Below are positions 33,616 through 41,575 of a DNA stretch of 64,000 bases, in pieces (position 1 is the first letter of the stretch; each line of letters begins with the position of its first letter). The position numbers and the translations under genes were made by a program. The DNA is from Couchioplanes caeruleus. Lineage in GTDB: Bacteria; Actinomycetota; Actinomycetes; Mycobacteriales; Micromonosporaceae. The notes under the pieces are model-generated. The model saw only the letters and a list, made by a program, of their open reading frames with translations, was not told where the DNA came from and did not search any database. The DNA lies in NCBI RefSeq assembly GCF_023499255.1, contig NZ_CP092183.1:7002501-7066500 (forward strand), read 5' to 3'.

Positions 33616-34800
33616 TCAGGCCGCGGCCAGCGCCTCCGTCGGGGGGAGGCGGGCCGCCCGCACGGCCGGGTACCAGCCCGCCACCGCGCCGATCAGCACG
33701 GTTGCCCCCACTCCCCCGGCCAGCGCCCACGCCGGCACGACACCCGGCCAGCTCTGCGCCGCGGCGTACGCGAAGGTCACCGCCGTCCCGATGAGCACGC
33801 CCCCCGCGCCGCCGAGCAGGGACAGCAACAGCGATTCGGCGATGAACTGGGCGCGGACCTGGCCGCGCGTCGCGCCCAGCGACCGGCGCAGGCCGATCTC
33901 CGCCCGGCGTTCCAGCACCGAGATCACCATGGTGTTGGCCACGCCGATCCCGCCGACCAGCAACGCCACCGCGCCCAGGCCGAGCAGGAGCTGGGTGAAG
34001 GTCTCGTCCGTGGCCTGCTGCGCCTTGAGCGCGTCGGATGGCCGGGACACCTTCACCTCGTCCGGGTTCTCCGGGTTGGCCGTGGCGGCGAGCACCGACT
34101 GCACCGCGCTCACCTGGGACTCCTTCGATCTGGTGTAGACGGTGGTGGCGTGCCCGTCGAAGCCCGCGTACGCGCGGGCCGCGTCCCAGCCGATGAGCAC
34201 GGCCGAGTCGAGTTCCGGGGCCAGCGGCACCGGCCGGAGCACGCCGATGACGGTGTACCGGCGGCCGCCGATGAGCACCGCCGGCACCGAACCCAGCCGG
34301 CGGACCGCGGTGGCGCCGAGGACCACCGCCGGGTAGCGGCCCGTCGCGGCGTTCAGCCAGGTGCCGGACGCCATCGCGGCGCCGACCGTGGCGGGCAGGT
34401 CGAGCTGGGCCGCGAGGACGGAGATGCCGCCGGTCTGCGCCTTCGGGATCCGGTCGGTGCGGTAGACGGACGTGTCCTCGACGGTGCCGGTCGCGGAGGC
34501 GGCGGTGACCGGGCCGATCCGCTTGATCATCGGTACGGCGTCGTCCGGCAGCGTCGCGTCCGCGCCGAACATCGTGGAGCCGGGGCCGGCGGTCAGCAGG
34601 TTCGTGCCCAGCGCCGCGAGCTCCCGGTCGAGGTCGGCGCGGCTGGACGACGAGATGCCGACCACCGCGGTCATGGCGGCGATGCCGATGGCGATCCCGA
34701 GGGCGGACAGCACCGCGCGCAGCGGGCGGGCACGGATGCCGGAACCGCCGACGCGCATCAGGTCGGCGGGACGCAGCCGGGCCGGGCTGAGCTCGGTCAT
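33616..34800 (-). CDS. MacB/FtsX-type ABC permease, module 2
   Basis: 394 residues, the same length and layout as the module-1 permease: helix in [20 protein letters not shown], extracytoplasmic domain starting GTNLLTAGPGS and ending [12 protein letters not shown], then FtsX helices (LLLGLGAVALLVGGIGVANT; GGAGGVLIGTAVTFAYA; VGATVLIGAVAGWYPAV) ending [10 protein letters not shown]. Clearly paralogous to 29171-30355. Starts 1 bp after the ATPase stop. Confidence 0.92.
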   Translation of the reverse strand: MTELSPARLRPADLMRVGGSGIRARPLRAVLSALGIAIGIAAMTAVVGISSSSRADLDRELAALGTNLLTAGPGSTMFGADATLPDDAVPMIKRIGPVTAASATGTVEDTSVYRTDRIPKAQTGGISVLAAQLDLPATVGAAMASGTWLNAATGRYPAVVLGATAVRRLGSVPAVLIGGRRYTVIGVLRPVPLAPELDSAVLIGWDAARAYAGFDGHATTVYTRSKESQVSAVQSVLAATANPENPDEVKVSRPSDALKAQQATDETFTQLLLGLGAVALLVGGIGVANTMVISVLERRAEIGLRRSLGATRGQVRAQFIAESLLLSLLGGAGGVLIGTAVTFAYAAAQSWPGVVPAWALAGGVGATVLIGAVAGWYPAVRAARLPPTEALAAA

Positions 34801-34801
34801 C

Positions 34802-35461
34802 TCACATCACCCGGCCGTCGCGCATGCGGATCTGCCGGGGCAGGCTGCCCGCCAGGTCCCGGTCGTGCGTGATGACCACGACCGTGGTGCCGCCGGCGTT
34901 GAGCTCGGTCAGGATCTCGACGACCTCCGCACCGGACGCCGAGTCGAGGTTGCCGGTCGGCTCGTCGGCCAGCAGCAGCGCCGGGTCCCCGGCCACCGCG
35001 CGGGCCACCGCGACGCGTTGCCGTTCGCCGCCGGAGAGCTCGTGCGGGCGGTGCCCCAGGCGGGCCGCGAGACCGACCCGGTTCAGCGCGGCGACCGCGC
35101 GCCGCTCCCGCTCCCTTCGGGGTACGCCCGCGTACAGCAGCCCGTCAGCGACGTTGGCGACCGCGGTACGGCCGGGAGCCAGGTGGAACTGCTGGAACAC
35201 GAAGCCGATCCGACGCGCGCGCAGGGCGGACAGTTGCCGGTCCGACAGCCCGGCGACGTCGTGACCGTCGATGCGGACGGTTCCCGCGGACGGGCGGTCG
35301 AGCGTACCGATCAGGTGCAGCATCGTGGACTTCCCGGAGCCGGAGGGGCCGACCACCGCGGTCATCTCGCCGTACCCGATGGAGAGGGTGACCGAGTCGA
35401 GCGCGGTGACCCCGCCGGCGTAGGTCTTCGTCGCGCCGCCGAGCTGGACCACCGCGCTCAT
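34802..35461 (-). CDS. ABC transporter ATP-binding protein (MacB-like), module 2
   Basis: 219 residues: Walker [11 protein letters not shown]-loop [13 protein letters not shown], signature LSGGERQRV, Walker [14 protein letters not shown]-loop ITHD. Same subfamily as the module-1 ATPase. ATG 35461 overlaps the adaptor stop (ATGA). Confidence 0.95.
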   Translation of the reverse strand: MSAVVQLGGATKTYAGGVTALDSVTLSIGYGEMTAVVGPSGSGKSTMLHLIGTLDRPSAGTVRIDGHDVAGLSDRQLSALRARRIGFVFQQFHLAPGRTAVANVADGLLYAGVPRRERERRAVAALNRVGLAARLGHRPHELSGGERQRVAVARAVAGDPALLLADEPTGNLDSASGAEVVEILTELNAGGTTVVVITHDRDLAGSLPRQIRMRDGRVM

Positions 35462-36495
35462 GACGGCGTTCCCACGGTCGTGCCGTCGGTGATGCCACCG
35501 CCGGAGACCTCGACGCGCCCGTCGGCGAACATGCCGGTGCGCACCGCGACGATCCGACTGGTGTCGCCCTCCACGACCTCCAGCCCGTAGCCGCCCTCGG
35601 CGAGCGCGAGCAGCGCGGCGACCGGCACGGTCAGGACGTCGGCGCGCTTCGCCGCGGTGAAGTCGACCGTGACGGCCGCGTGGTCGAGGGCGCCCGAGCG
35701 GAAGCCGCTGACCGTGACGTCGAAGGTGGTCGTGTCCTTCTGCTGCCCCTCGCCGGGCGTCACGACCGTCTCGACGTCGGTGATCGTGCCCTTGACGCGC
35801 TTGCCGTCGGGCAGCGTGACGGTGACCGCGGCGCCCTTGCGCGCCAGCCGCGCGTCGGAGGCCTCGAGCGGGACCGTGGCGACCCGTCCCGTGCCGGTGG
35901 TGCTGAGCAGCGCGGCCCCGGGCTGCACCACGTCGCCGGGCGCGGCCTGGCGGGAATCGACGCGGACCTTGCCGGCGGCGTAGACGATCCGGGGCGGGTC
36001 GACCCTGCCGGTCTCCGGAACCCCGAGGTCGTCCTGCCAGTCACGGACCGCGTCCGCGGTGGCCGACGTGTACGACTTGTCGACGGTGAACCCCCGATAT
36101 CCGAGCGCCCACAGGTTGGCCTCGAACTGCTTCACGTCTCTGCCCTCGTCGCCCGGGGACAGCGTGCGGTACGCGGGCAGCGTCCCGTACAGCAGCACGA
36201 CCGGGTCGTTGTCGATGCGGTAGAGCGCCCGTCCCCGGCTGACCGTCGAGCCGGACGCCGCCAGGGCGGTGACCGTGCCGGACAGGCGTGCCTTGCGCTG
36301 GGTGGCGTCGCCGTACCCGAGTTCGCCGTCCACCGACTGGGTGTCGACGAACGTCTGCTTCGTCACGCGCGCGGTGCCCGGCGGCAGGGTTCTCGCCTGA
36401 GCCGGGTCTTCAGCGCCCGAGGGCAGCCCGGCCGCCACGAGGGCCGCGGCACCGACGGCGGCCACCGCGCCGCCGATGAGGTAGCGGCCCCTCAT
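35458..36495 (-). CDS. peptidoglycan-binding/HlyD-like efflux adaptor, module 2
   Basis: 345 residues. Signal anchor [19 protein letters not shown], barrel-sandwich half ([18 protein letters not shown]), peptidoglycan_binding_1 insert ([20 protein letters not shown]), second half ([20 protein letters not shown]) and beta barrel ([18 protein letters not shown]). Paralogous to the module-1 adaptor (27415-28470). ATG 36495 overlaps the lipoprotein stop (ATGA). Confidence 0.88.
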   Translation of the reverse strand: MRGRYLIGGAVAAVGAAALVAAGLPSGAEDPAQARTLPPGTARVTKQTFVDTQSVDGELGYGDATQRKARLSGTVTALAASGSTVSRGRALYRIDNDPVVLLYGTLPAYRTLSPGDEGRDVKQFEANLWALGYRGFTVDKSYTSATADAVRDWQDDLGVPETGRVDPPRIVYAAGKVRVDSRQAAPGDVVQPGAALLSTTGTGRVATVPLEASDARLARKGAAVTVTLPDGKRVKGTITDVETVVTPGEGQQKDTTTFDVTVSGFRSGALDHAAVTVDFTAAKRADVLTVPVAALLALAEGGYGLEVVEGDTSRIVAVRTGMFADGRVEVSGGGITDGTTVGTPS

Positions 36496-37022
36496 GAGCC
36501 CGCCTCGCGGGAGAAGCCGGGGCCGTACTGCTGGCACGCCTCCATGGCCTTGTCGAACGTCGGGTCGCCGGGTCCCTTGCCGCCCAACATCCGGATGTTG
36601 CCGTCGGGGTTGGGGTCGGGGAAGTCCTTGACGCCGTGGTCCCGCATGCACTGGGCCATCTGCCGCGCCTTCTCCAGCTCCTCGGGGTTCAGCTTGCGCG
36701 GCTCGCCGCCGTTCGGGGCGTACTTCTTGCAGGCCTCCATGGCCTTCTGAAGCTTCGACTGGTCCGTGCCCTTGGGGATCGACAAACGCATCCCGTGCCC
36801 GACCGGCTCCGGATCGGGGAACCACGTCAGCCCCTGCTCGCGCATGCACTTCGAGAACTTGAGCGCGGCGTCGGCCTCCTTGCCGGCCGCCGCGGCGCTG
36901 CTGGAGGGCGTCGCCGTACCGCCGGCCGAGGCGACCCCGCCGCCGTCGTCCTTCGCCTTGCCGCACCCGCCGACCGCCAGCGTGAGCAGCAGGCCGAGCG
37001 CGAGAACCGTCCTGGTCCGCAT
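36492..37022 (-). CDS. Cys-rich lipoprotein with an internal duplication, module 2
   Basis: 176 residues with lipobox LAVGGC. The mature part is two ~65-residue copies: KCMREQGLTWFPDPEP...AMEACKKYAPNG and QCMRDHGVKDFPDPNP...AMEACQQYGPG. Each copy has two Cys and a FPDP motif. The same C-x-R-x-x-G...C arrangement, more diverged, is seen in the module-1 lipoprotein. First gene of the module-2 operon, divergent from its two-component genes. Function unknown. Confidence 0.85.
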   Translation of the reverse strand: MRTRTVLALGLLLTLAVGGCGKAKDDGGGVASAGGTATPSSSAAAAGKEADAALKFSKCMREQGLTWFPDPEPVGHGMRLSIPKGTDQSKLQKAMEACKKYAPNGGEPRKLNPEELEKARQMAQCMRDHGVKDFPDPNPDGNIRMLGGKGPGDPTFDKAMEACQQYGPGFSREAGS

Positions 37023-37147
37023 CGCGTGTCTCCGTCCCGGCGGCCGGGCGGCCGCCCCGGCGCCGAGTGAAGACCGCCGGGCGTTTCCCCGCCGTCAGCG
37101 AAAACGGTGACGCCCACGTGACGCGATCACCGGTCACCATGGGAGGC

Positions 37148-37804
37148 ATGCGGATCCTGGTGGTCGAGGACGAGCGCCTGCTCGCCGACGCGGTCGCGGA
37201 CGGCCTGCGCCACGACGCCCACGCGGTCGACGTGGTGTACGACGGTGCCGCCGCGCTGGAACGGGCCGCGGTCAACGGCTACGACGTGCTGGTCCTGGAC
37301 CGGGACCTGCCCGTCGTGCACGGCGACGACGTGTGCCGGGAGCTGGCGGGCCGCGACGGCAGCCTGCGCATCCTCATGCTGACCGCGGCGTCCGACGTGG
37401 ACGATCGGGTCGACGGGCTGGCCCTGGGCGCGGACGACTACCTCGTCAAGCCGTTCGCCTTCCGGGAGCTGGCGGCCCGGGTCGCCGCGCTGGGCCGGCG
37501 CTCCCGCCCGGCCACCCCGCCCGTGCTGAGACGAGCGGGGATCAGCCTGGACCCGTACCGGCGCGAGGTCTACCGGGACGGTCGCTAGGTGCCGTTGTCC
37601 CGCAAGGAGTTCGCCGTCCTCGCCGAGCTGCTGCGGGCCGACGGCACCGCGGTGTCCGCCGAGCATCTGCTGGAGAAGGCGTGGGACGAGAACGCCGACC
37701 CGTTCACCCACGCGGTCCGCATGACGATCCTGAAGCTGCGCCGGAAGCTGGGCGATCCGCCGGTGCTGCTCACCGAGCCGGGAGTGGGGTACCGCATCGG
37801 ATGA
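37148..37804 (+). pseudogene. OmpR/PhoB-type response regulator of module 2, split by an in-frame TAG
   Basis: Residues 1-146 are an intact receiver (MRILVVEDER, phospho-acceptor Asp in VLVLDRDLPVVHG, Thr in LMLTAAS, Lys in DYLVKPFAFRELAAR) plus the start of the DNA-binding domain (DPYRREVYRDGR). TAG at 37586-37588 follows. In the same frame the rest of the winged helix continues at once (VPLSRKEFAVLAELLRADG ... RMTILKLRRKLG) to 37804. Either this is a nonsense mutation, or a sequencing error, or GTG 37589, adjacent to the stop, reinitiates to make a separate 71-residue DNA-binding peptide. The start is ATG 37148; ATG 37139 is an in-frame alternative. The stop overlaps the kinase start (ATGA). 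Confidence 0.85.
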
Positions 37805-38937
37805 GGCTCAAGCTCACGATCCGCGGCCGGCTGACCCTCGTTTACGGCGGCCTGTTCCTGCTCGCCGGCCTGGTGATGCTCGGCGTGACGTACGTTCTCG
37901 TGTCCCGGCAGCTCCCGACCGGGATAGCCGTGAAGGCGACGTCGGTCGACGTGGCGCGCAGCCGGGTGCTCGACGGTTCGCAGCCGGACGTGGTGTTCCG
38001 CAGGGCCGTGGAGATCACCCGGGACGACGCTCTCTCGGCGTTGCTCACCCAGGGCGGCATCGCCCTGCTCGTGGTCGGCGCGGCCGCGGTGGCCCTGGGC
38101 TGGCTGGTGGCCGGGCGGATGCTGCAGCCGCTGCATCAGATCACCGACACGGCCCGGCGCATCGCCGAGGCGCCGGCCGCCGACCGCGGGTTGCACGAAC
38201 GGATCGCGTTGAAGGGCCCGGACGACGAGATGAAGCGGCTGGCGGACACGTTCGACGTGATGCTGGCGCGCCTCGACCGGTCCTTCGACGGGCAGCGGCG
38301 GTTCATCGCGAACGCCTCGCACGAGCTGCGTACGCCGCTGACGCTGAACCGGACGCTGCTCGAGGTTGCGCTGGAGAAGGACGCCTCGCCGGAGGTGACC
38401 CAGCTCGGTACGACGCTGCTCGCCATCAACCAGCGGCACGGGCGGCTGATCGACGGCCTGCTGCTGCTCGCCCGGTCGGAGCGTGAGCTGACCGAGCGCT
38501 CGTACGTCGACCTGGCCGACATCGCCGAGCACGCCGCCGGCGACGACGTGAAGACGGAGCTGGCCGAGGCCGCCACCCTGGGCGACCCGGTGCTGCTGGA
38601 ACGCCTCGTGCAGAACCTGCTGGACAACGCGGCCCGGCACAACCTCAGCTCCGGCGGCTGGGTACGGGTCAGCACCGGCACCCACAACGGCTGGGCCACG
38701 CTGCAGGTCACCAACAGCGGACCGGTCGTGCCGCGGTACGAGGCCGCGTCCCTCTTCGAACCGTTCCGGCGGCTCACCGGCACCGACCGGGTCGCCGGCT
38801 CCGGCGGCGCCGGCCTCGGCCTGTCGATCGTGCGGGCGGTGGCCCGGGCGCACGGCGGCGACGTGCACCTCGAGCCGCGCGACGAGGGCGGCCTCGTCGT
38901 GACCGTCGGCCTGCCCGCGGCTCAGGCCTGGTCGTAA
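37801..38937 (+). CDS. sensor histidine kinase of efflux module 2
   Basis: 378 residues. Two membrane helices (residues ~12-34 and ~82-104) flank a short ~50-residue extracytoplasmic loop, followed by HAMP, HisKA with His174 in ANASHELRTPLTLN, and HATPase_c (NLLDNAARHN; GGAGLGLSIVRAVARAHGG). Much shorter sensor region than the module-1 kinase, so the two respond to different signals or through different partners. Its regulator is interrupted upstream. Confidence 0.92.
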   Translation: MRLKLTIRGRLTLVYGGLFLLAGLVMLGVTYVLVSRQLPTGIAVKATSVDVARSRVLDGSQPDVVFRRAVEITRDDALSALLTQGGIALLVVGAAAVALGWLVAGRMLQPLHQITDTARRIAEAPAADRGLHERIALKGPDDEMKRLADTFDVMLARLDRSFDGQRRFIANASHELRTPLTLNRTLLEVALEKDASPEVTQLGTTLLAINQRHGRLIDGLLLLARSERELTERSYVDLADIAEHAAGDDVKTELAEAATLGDPVLLERLVQNLLDNAARHNLSSGGWVRVSTGTHNGWATLQVTNSGPVVPRYEAASLFEPFRRLTGTDRVAGSGGAGLGLSIVRAVARAHGGDVHLEPRDEGGLVVTVGLPAAQAWS

Positions 38938-38947
38938 CTCCGCGGCC

Positions 38948-39166
38948 CTATCCGGGCCGGGCCGCAGCCGCCGGGCCGACGGCGGACCGGTCGCCGGGCC
39001 GGCGCCGCCGCGCCAGCCGGGCGGCCTGCCGGTCGACCATGCCGTGAGACCGGCGACGCCGCCGATCCCGCTCGGCACCGGCCGCGGCGCGCCTGCGGCC
39101 CTGTGCCTCCTGGGCGCGCAGCCGCAGCCGCTCACGCCACAACTCCGTCTCGTCCACAGGCCGCAT
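38948..39166 (-). CDS. small Arg-rich hypothetical protein
   Basis: About 72 residues from ATG 39166: MRPVDETELWRERLRLRAQE followed by an Arg/Ala-rich helix and a GRRRAAAG-type basic region. The first 25 residues look like a genuine amphipathic helix; the remainder is low-complexity. ATG 39187 and 39259 are alternative starts. It is convergent with the module-2 kinase, 10 bp apart. It may be a real small basic protein or chance. Confidence 0.35.
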   Translation of the reverse strand: MRPVDETELWRERLRLRAQEAQGRRRAAAGAERDRRRRRSHGMVDRQAARLARRRRPGDRSAVGPAAAARPG

Positions 39167-39288
39167 CGTGCCCCGGCGGTGTGACATTTCCGCTCGCCGC
39201 GTCCGGCCCCCGCGGGAAAGTCCGTTTCTCCCGGGCGATCGGCCTGTCAGGATCCGCACAGGCGATCTCGGAGGAGACGGGGGCGAGC

Positions 39289-40251
39289 ATGACGACCATC
39301 CGGGCGGCCGGCGTCCGCATCGGCTGGCACGACCTGCCCGTTGCCGTCCGGGGCCGGGTCGAGGACGTGCTCGGCGACCGCGTCGTGGCCACCGAGTCGC
39401 AGCGGGGCGGCTTCTCCCCCGGCACCGCCGACCGCGTCCGGACGGCGACCGGTGGCCGGGCCTTCGTCAAGGCGGTCAGCGCCGGGCTGAACGTCACGTC
39501 CGCCGAGATGGCCCGCCGCGAGGCCCACGTCACCCGGCAGCTGCCCGCAGTCGCGCCGGTGCCGCGGCTGCTCGGCGACTTCGACGACGGCGAATGGGTG
39601 GTGCTGATCCTCGAGGACGTCGCCGGCCGTCATCCTCGTACCCCCTGGGTGGAGGACGAGGTGGACGCGGCCGCGACCGCGCTGCGGGACCTTGCCGGGA
39701 CGCTCACGCCGTCGCCCCTCTCCGGCGTGCCGCAGGCGGCCGACGTGCTCGCCGACCATTTCGCCGGCTGGGCCGCCCTCGCGGACGACCCGCTGCCGGA
39801 CCTCGATCCCTGGGCCGCTGCCCATCTGGAGGAACTGCACGCGGCCGCGGGGCGCGGGCTGGCGGTCCTGCGGACCGGCGAGACGGTCGCGCACGGTGAC
39901 ATCCGAGCCGACAATCTTCTGGTACGCCCGGACGGCGCGATCACGGTCGTCGACTGGCCGTGGGCCTGCGTGGCACCGGAGTGGCTGGACACCCTGCTGC
40001 TCGCGATGAACGTCACCGTGTACGGCGGCCCCGGCGACCGCCTCCTGACCGGGGTGGACCACGCGCAGGCCACCGACGTGCTCGCGGGCTTCACCGGTTA
40101 CTTCATGCACCGCTCCCGGCTGCCCTCGCCCGGCATCCCGCACGTCCGCGAGTTCCAGCGCGCCCAGGCCGACGCCCTGCTCCCGTGGCTGGCGGCCCGG
40201 CAGGTGGGACCTCCGGCACACCCGGGAGGTCCGGGCAATCCGGGGCATTAG
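39289..40251 (+). CDS. APH-fold phosphotransferase
   Basis: 320 residues of the aminoglycoside/choline-kinase superfamily. N-lobe Lys in GGRAFVKAVS, hinge EWVVLILEDVAG, catalytic loop HGDIRADNLLV (Asp and Asn present) and metal-binding Asp in VVDWPWA. The C-terminal part has helices typical of uncharacterised actinomycete members. The substrate is unknown; an antibiotic or a sugar or amine alcohol are options. ATG 39289 has GGAGGAG 12 nt upstream and GGGGG nearer. Stands alone before serA. Confidence 0.85.
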   Translation: MTTIRAAGVRIGWHDLPVAVRGRVEDVLGDRVVATESQRGGFSPGTADRVRTATGGRAFVKAVSAGLNVTSAEMARREAHVTRQLPAVAPVPRLLGDFDDGEWVVLILEDVAGRHPRTPWVEDEVDAAATALRDLAGTLTPSPLSGVPQAADVLADHFAGWAALADDPLPDLDPWAAAHLEELHAAAGRGLAVLRTGETVAHGDIRADNLLVRPDGAITVVDWPWACVAPEWLDTLLLAMNVTVYGGPGDRLLTGVDHAQATDVLAGFTGYFMHRSRLPSPGIPHVREFQRAQADALLPWLAARQVGPPAHPGGPGNPGH

Positions 40252-40336
40252 GCTGGGACGCTGTGAGCTGGGCTTCGGCGTGGCGGCCCGGACGATCGAC
40301 TCCCATGAGAACCGCTCCCATGAGAAACGGAAAGTG

Positions 40337-41551
40337 ATGATCGACCAAGCCAAGGTACGAGTTCTGCTGCTCGAGAGCATCCACCCCGACGCGGTGTCCC
40401 GGCTCGAGGCAGAGGGCTACCAGGTCGAGTCCGTCCGCAACGCCCTCGACGAGGTCGAGCTCATCGAGCGCATCCCGGGCGTACACCTGCTCGGCATCCG
40501 CTCCAAGACCAAGGTGACCGCCAAGGCGCTGGAGGCCGCGGACAGCCTCGTCGCCATCGGTGCGTTCTGCATCGGCACCGACCAGATCGACCTGGCGCAC
40601 GCGTCCCAGGCCGGTATCGCCGTCTTCAACGCGCCGTTCTCCAACACCCGCTCGGTCGTCGAGCTGGCCCTCGCCGAGATCATCGCGATGACCCGCCGGC
40701 TCACCGAGAAGAACGACCTGATGCACAAGGGCGTCTGGGACAAGGCCGCCGTCGGCAGCCACGAGGTCCGCGGCCGCCGGCTCGGCATCGTCGGGTACGG
40801 CAACATCGGCACCCAGCTGTCGGTGCTCGCGGAGAACCTCGGCATGCACGTGTCCTTCTACGACACCGCCGACAAGCTGGCGCTCGGCAACGCCCAGCGC
40901 TGCAGCACCCTGGAGGAGCTGCTGGAGTCGGTGGACGTGGTCACGCTGCACGTCGACGGCCGCCCGGGCAACGCCGGCTTCTTCGGCGCGGAGCAGTTCG
41001 CGAAGATGCGCGAGGGCTCGCTGTTCCTCAACCTGTCCCGTGGCATCGTGGTCGACCACGTCGCGCTCCGCGAGGCGCTGACCAGCGGTCACCTCGCCGG
41101 CGCCGCGGTGGACGTGTTCCCCAAGGAGCCGAAGGGCCGCGGCGACGAGTTCGTGTCCGAGCTGCGCGGGCTGGCGAACGTCATCCTCACCCCGCACATC
41201 GGCGGCTCCACCGAGGAGGCCCAGGCGGACATCGGCGACTTCGTGGCGAACAAGCTCGTCCACTTCGTGGAGGAGGGCAACACCACGCTGAGCGTGAACC
41301 TGCCCAGCGTCGCTCTGCCCGCCCAGACCGGCACGGGCCGCATCGTGCACGTGCACCTCAACACGCCCGGCGTCCTGGCGCAGGTGAACAGCATCCTCGC
41401 CGAGCACCAGGTGAACGTCGAGGGCCAGCTGCTGAGCACCCGCGGCGACTACGGCTACCTGATCACCGACATCAGCGGCCACTACAGCGCCGACGTGCTC
41501 GACCAGCTGCGCGCCATGAGCCAGACCGTACGGCTGCGCGTGCTGTCCTAG
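40337..41551 (+). CDS. serA: D-3-phosphoglycerate dehydrogenase (short, E. coli-like type)
   Basis: 404 residues. NAD-binding motif GIVGYGNIGTQLSVLAENLG; catalytic Arg in FLNLSRGIVVD, Glu in the GAAVDVFPKEP region and His in LTPHIGGSTEEAQ. A C-terminal ACT domain (IVHVHLNTPGVLAQVNSILA) would bind serine for feedback inhibition. It catalyses the first step of serine synthesis. Length and ACT-only C terminus match the E. coli type; most actinomycetes also have a ~530-residue type with an extra domain. A 15-bp tandem duplication (CTCCCATGAGAA, 40300 and 40315) precedes the start. Confidence 0.93.
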   Translation: MIDQAKVRVLLLESIHPDAVSRLEAEGYQVESVRNALDEVELIERIPGVHLLGIRSKTKVTAKALEAADSLVAIGAFCIGTDQIDLAHASQAGIAVFNAPFSNTRSVVELALAEIIAMTRRLTEKNDLMHKGVWDKAAVGSHEVRGRRLGIVGYGNIGTQLSVLAENLGMHVSFYDTADKLALGNAQRCSTLEELLESVDVVTLHVDGRPGNAGFFGAEQFAKMREGSLFLNLSRGIVVDHVALREALTSGHLAGAAVDVFPKEPKGRGDEFVSELRGLANVILTPHIGGSTEEAQADIGDFVANKLVHFVEEGNTTLSVNLPSVALPAQTGTGRIVHVHLNTPGVLAQVNSILAEHQVNVEGQLLSTRGDYGYLITDISGHYSADVLDQLRAMSQTVRLRVLS

Positions 41552-41575
41552 AAGTTCCCCCGGAGCCCGGGTGCC

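Noticed and set aside
40300..40328. 15-bp duplicated CTCCCATGAGAA before serA as an attenuator or operator
   Set aside because: Only two copies, no dyad symmetry and no terminator structure; a simple local duplication explains it.
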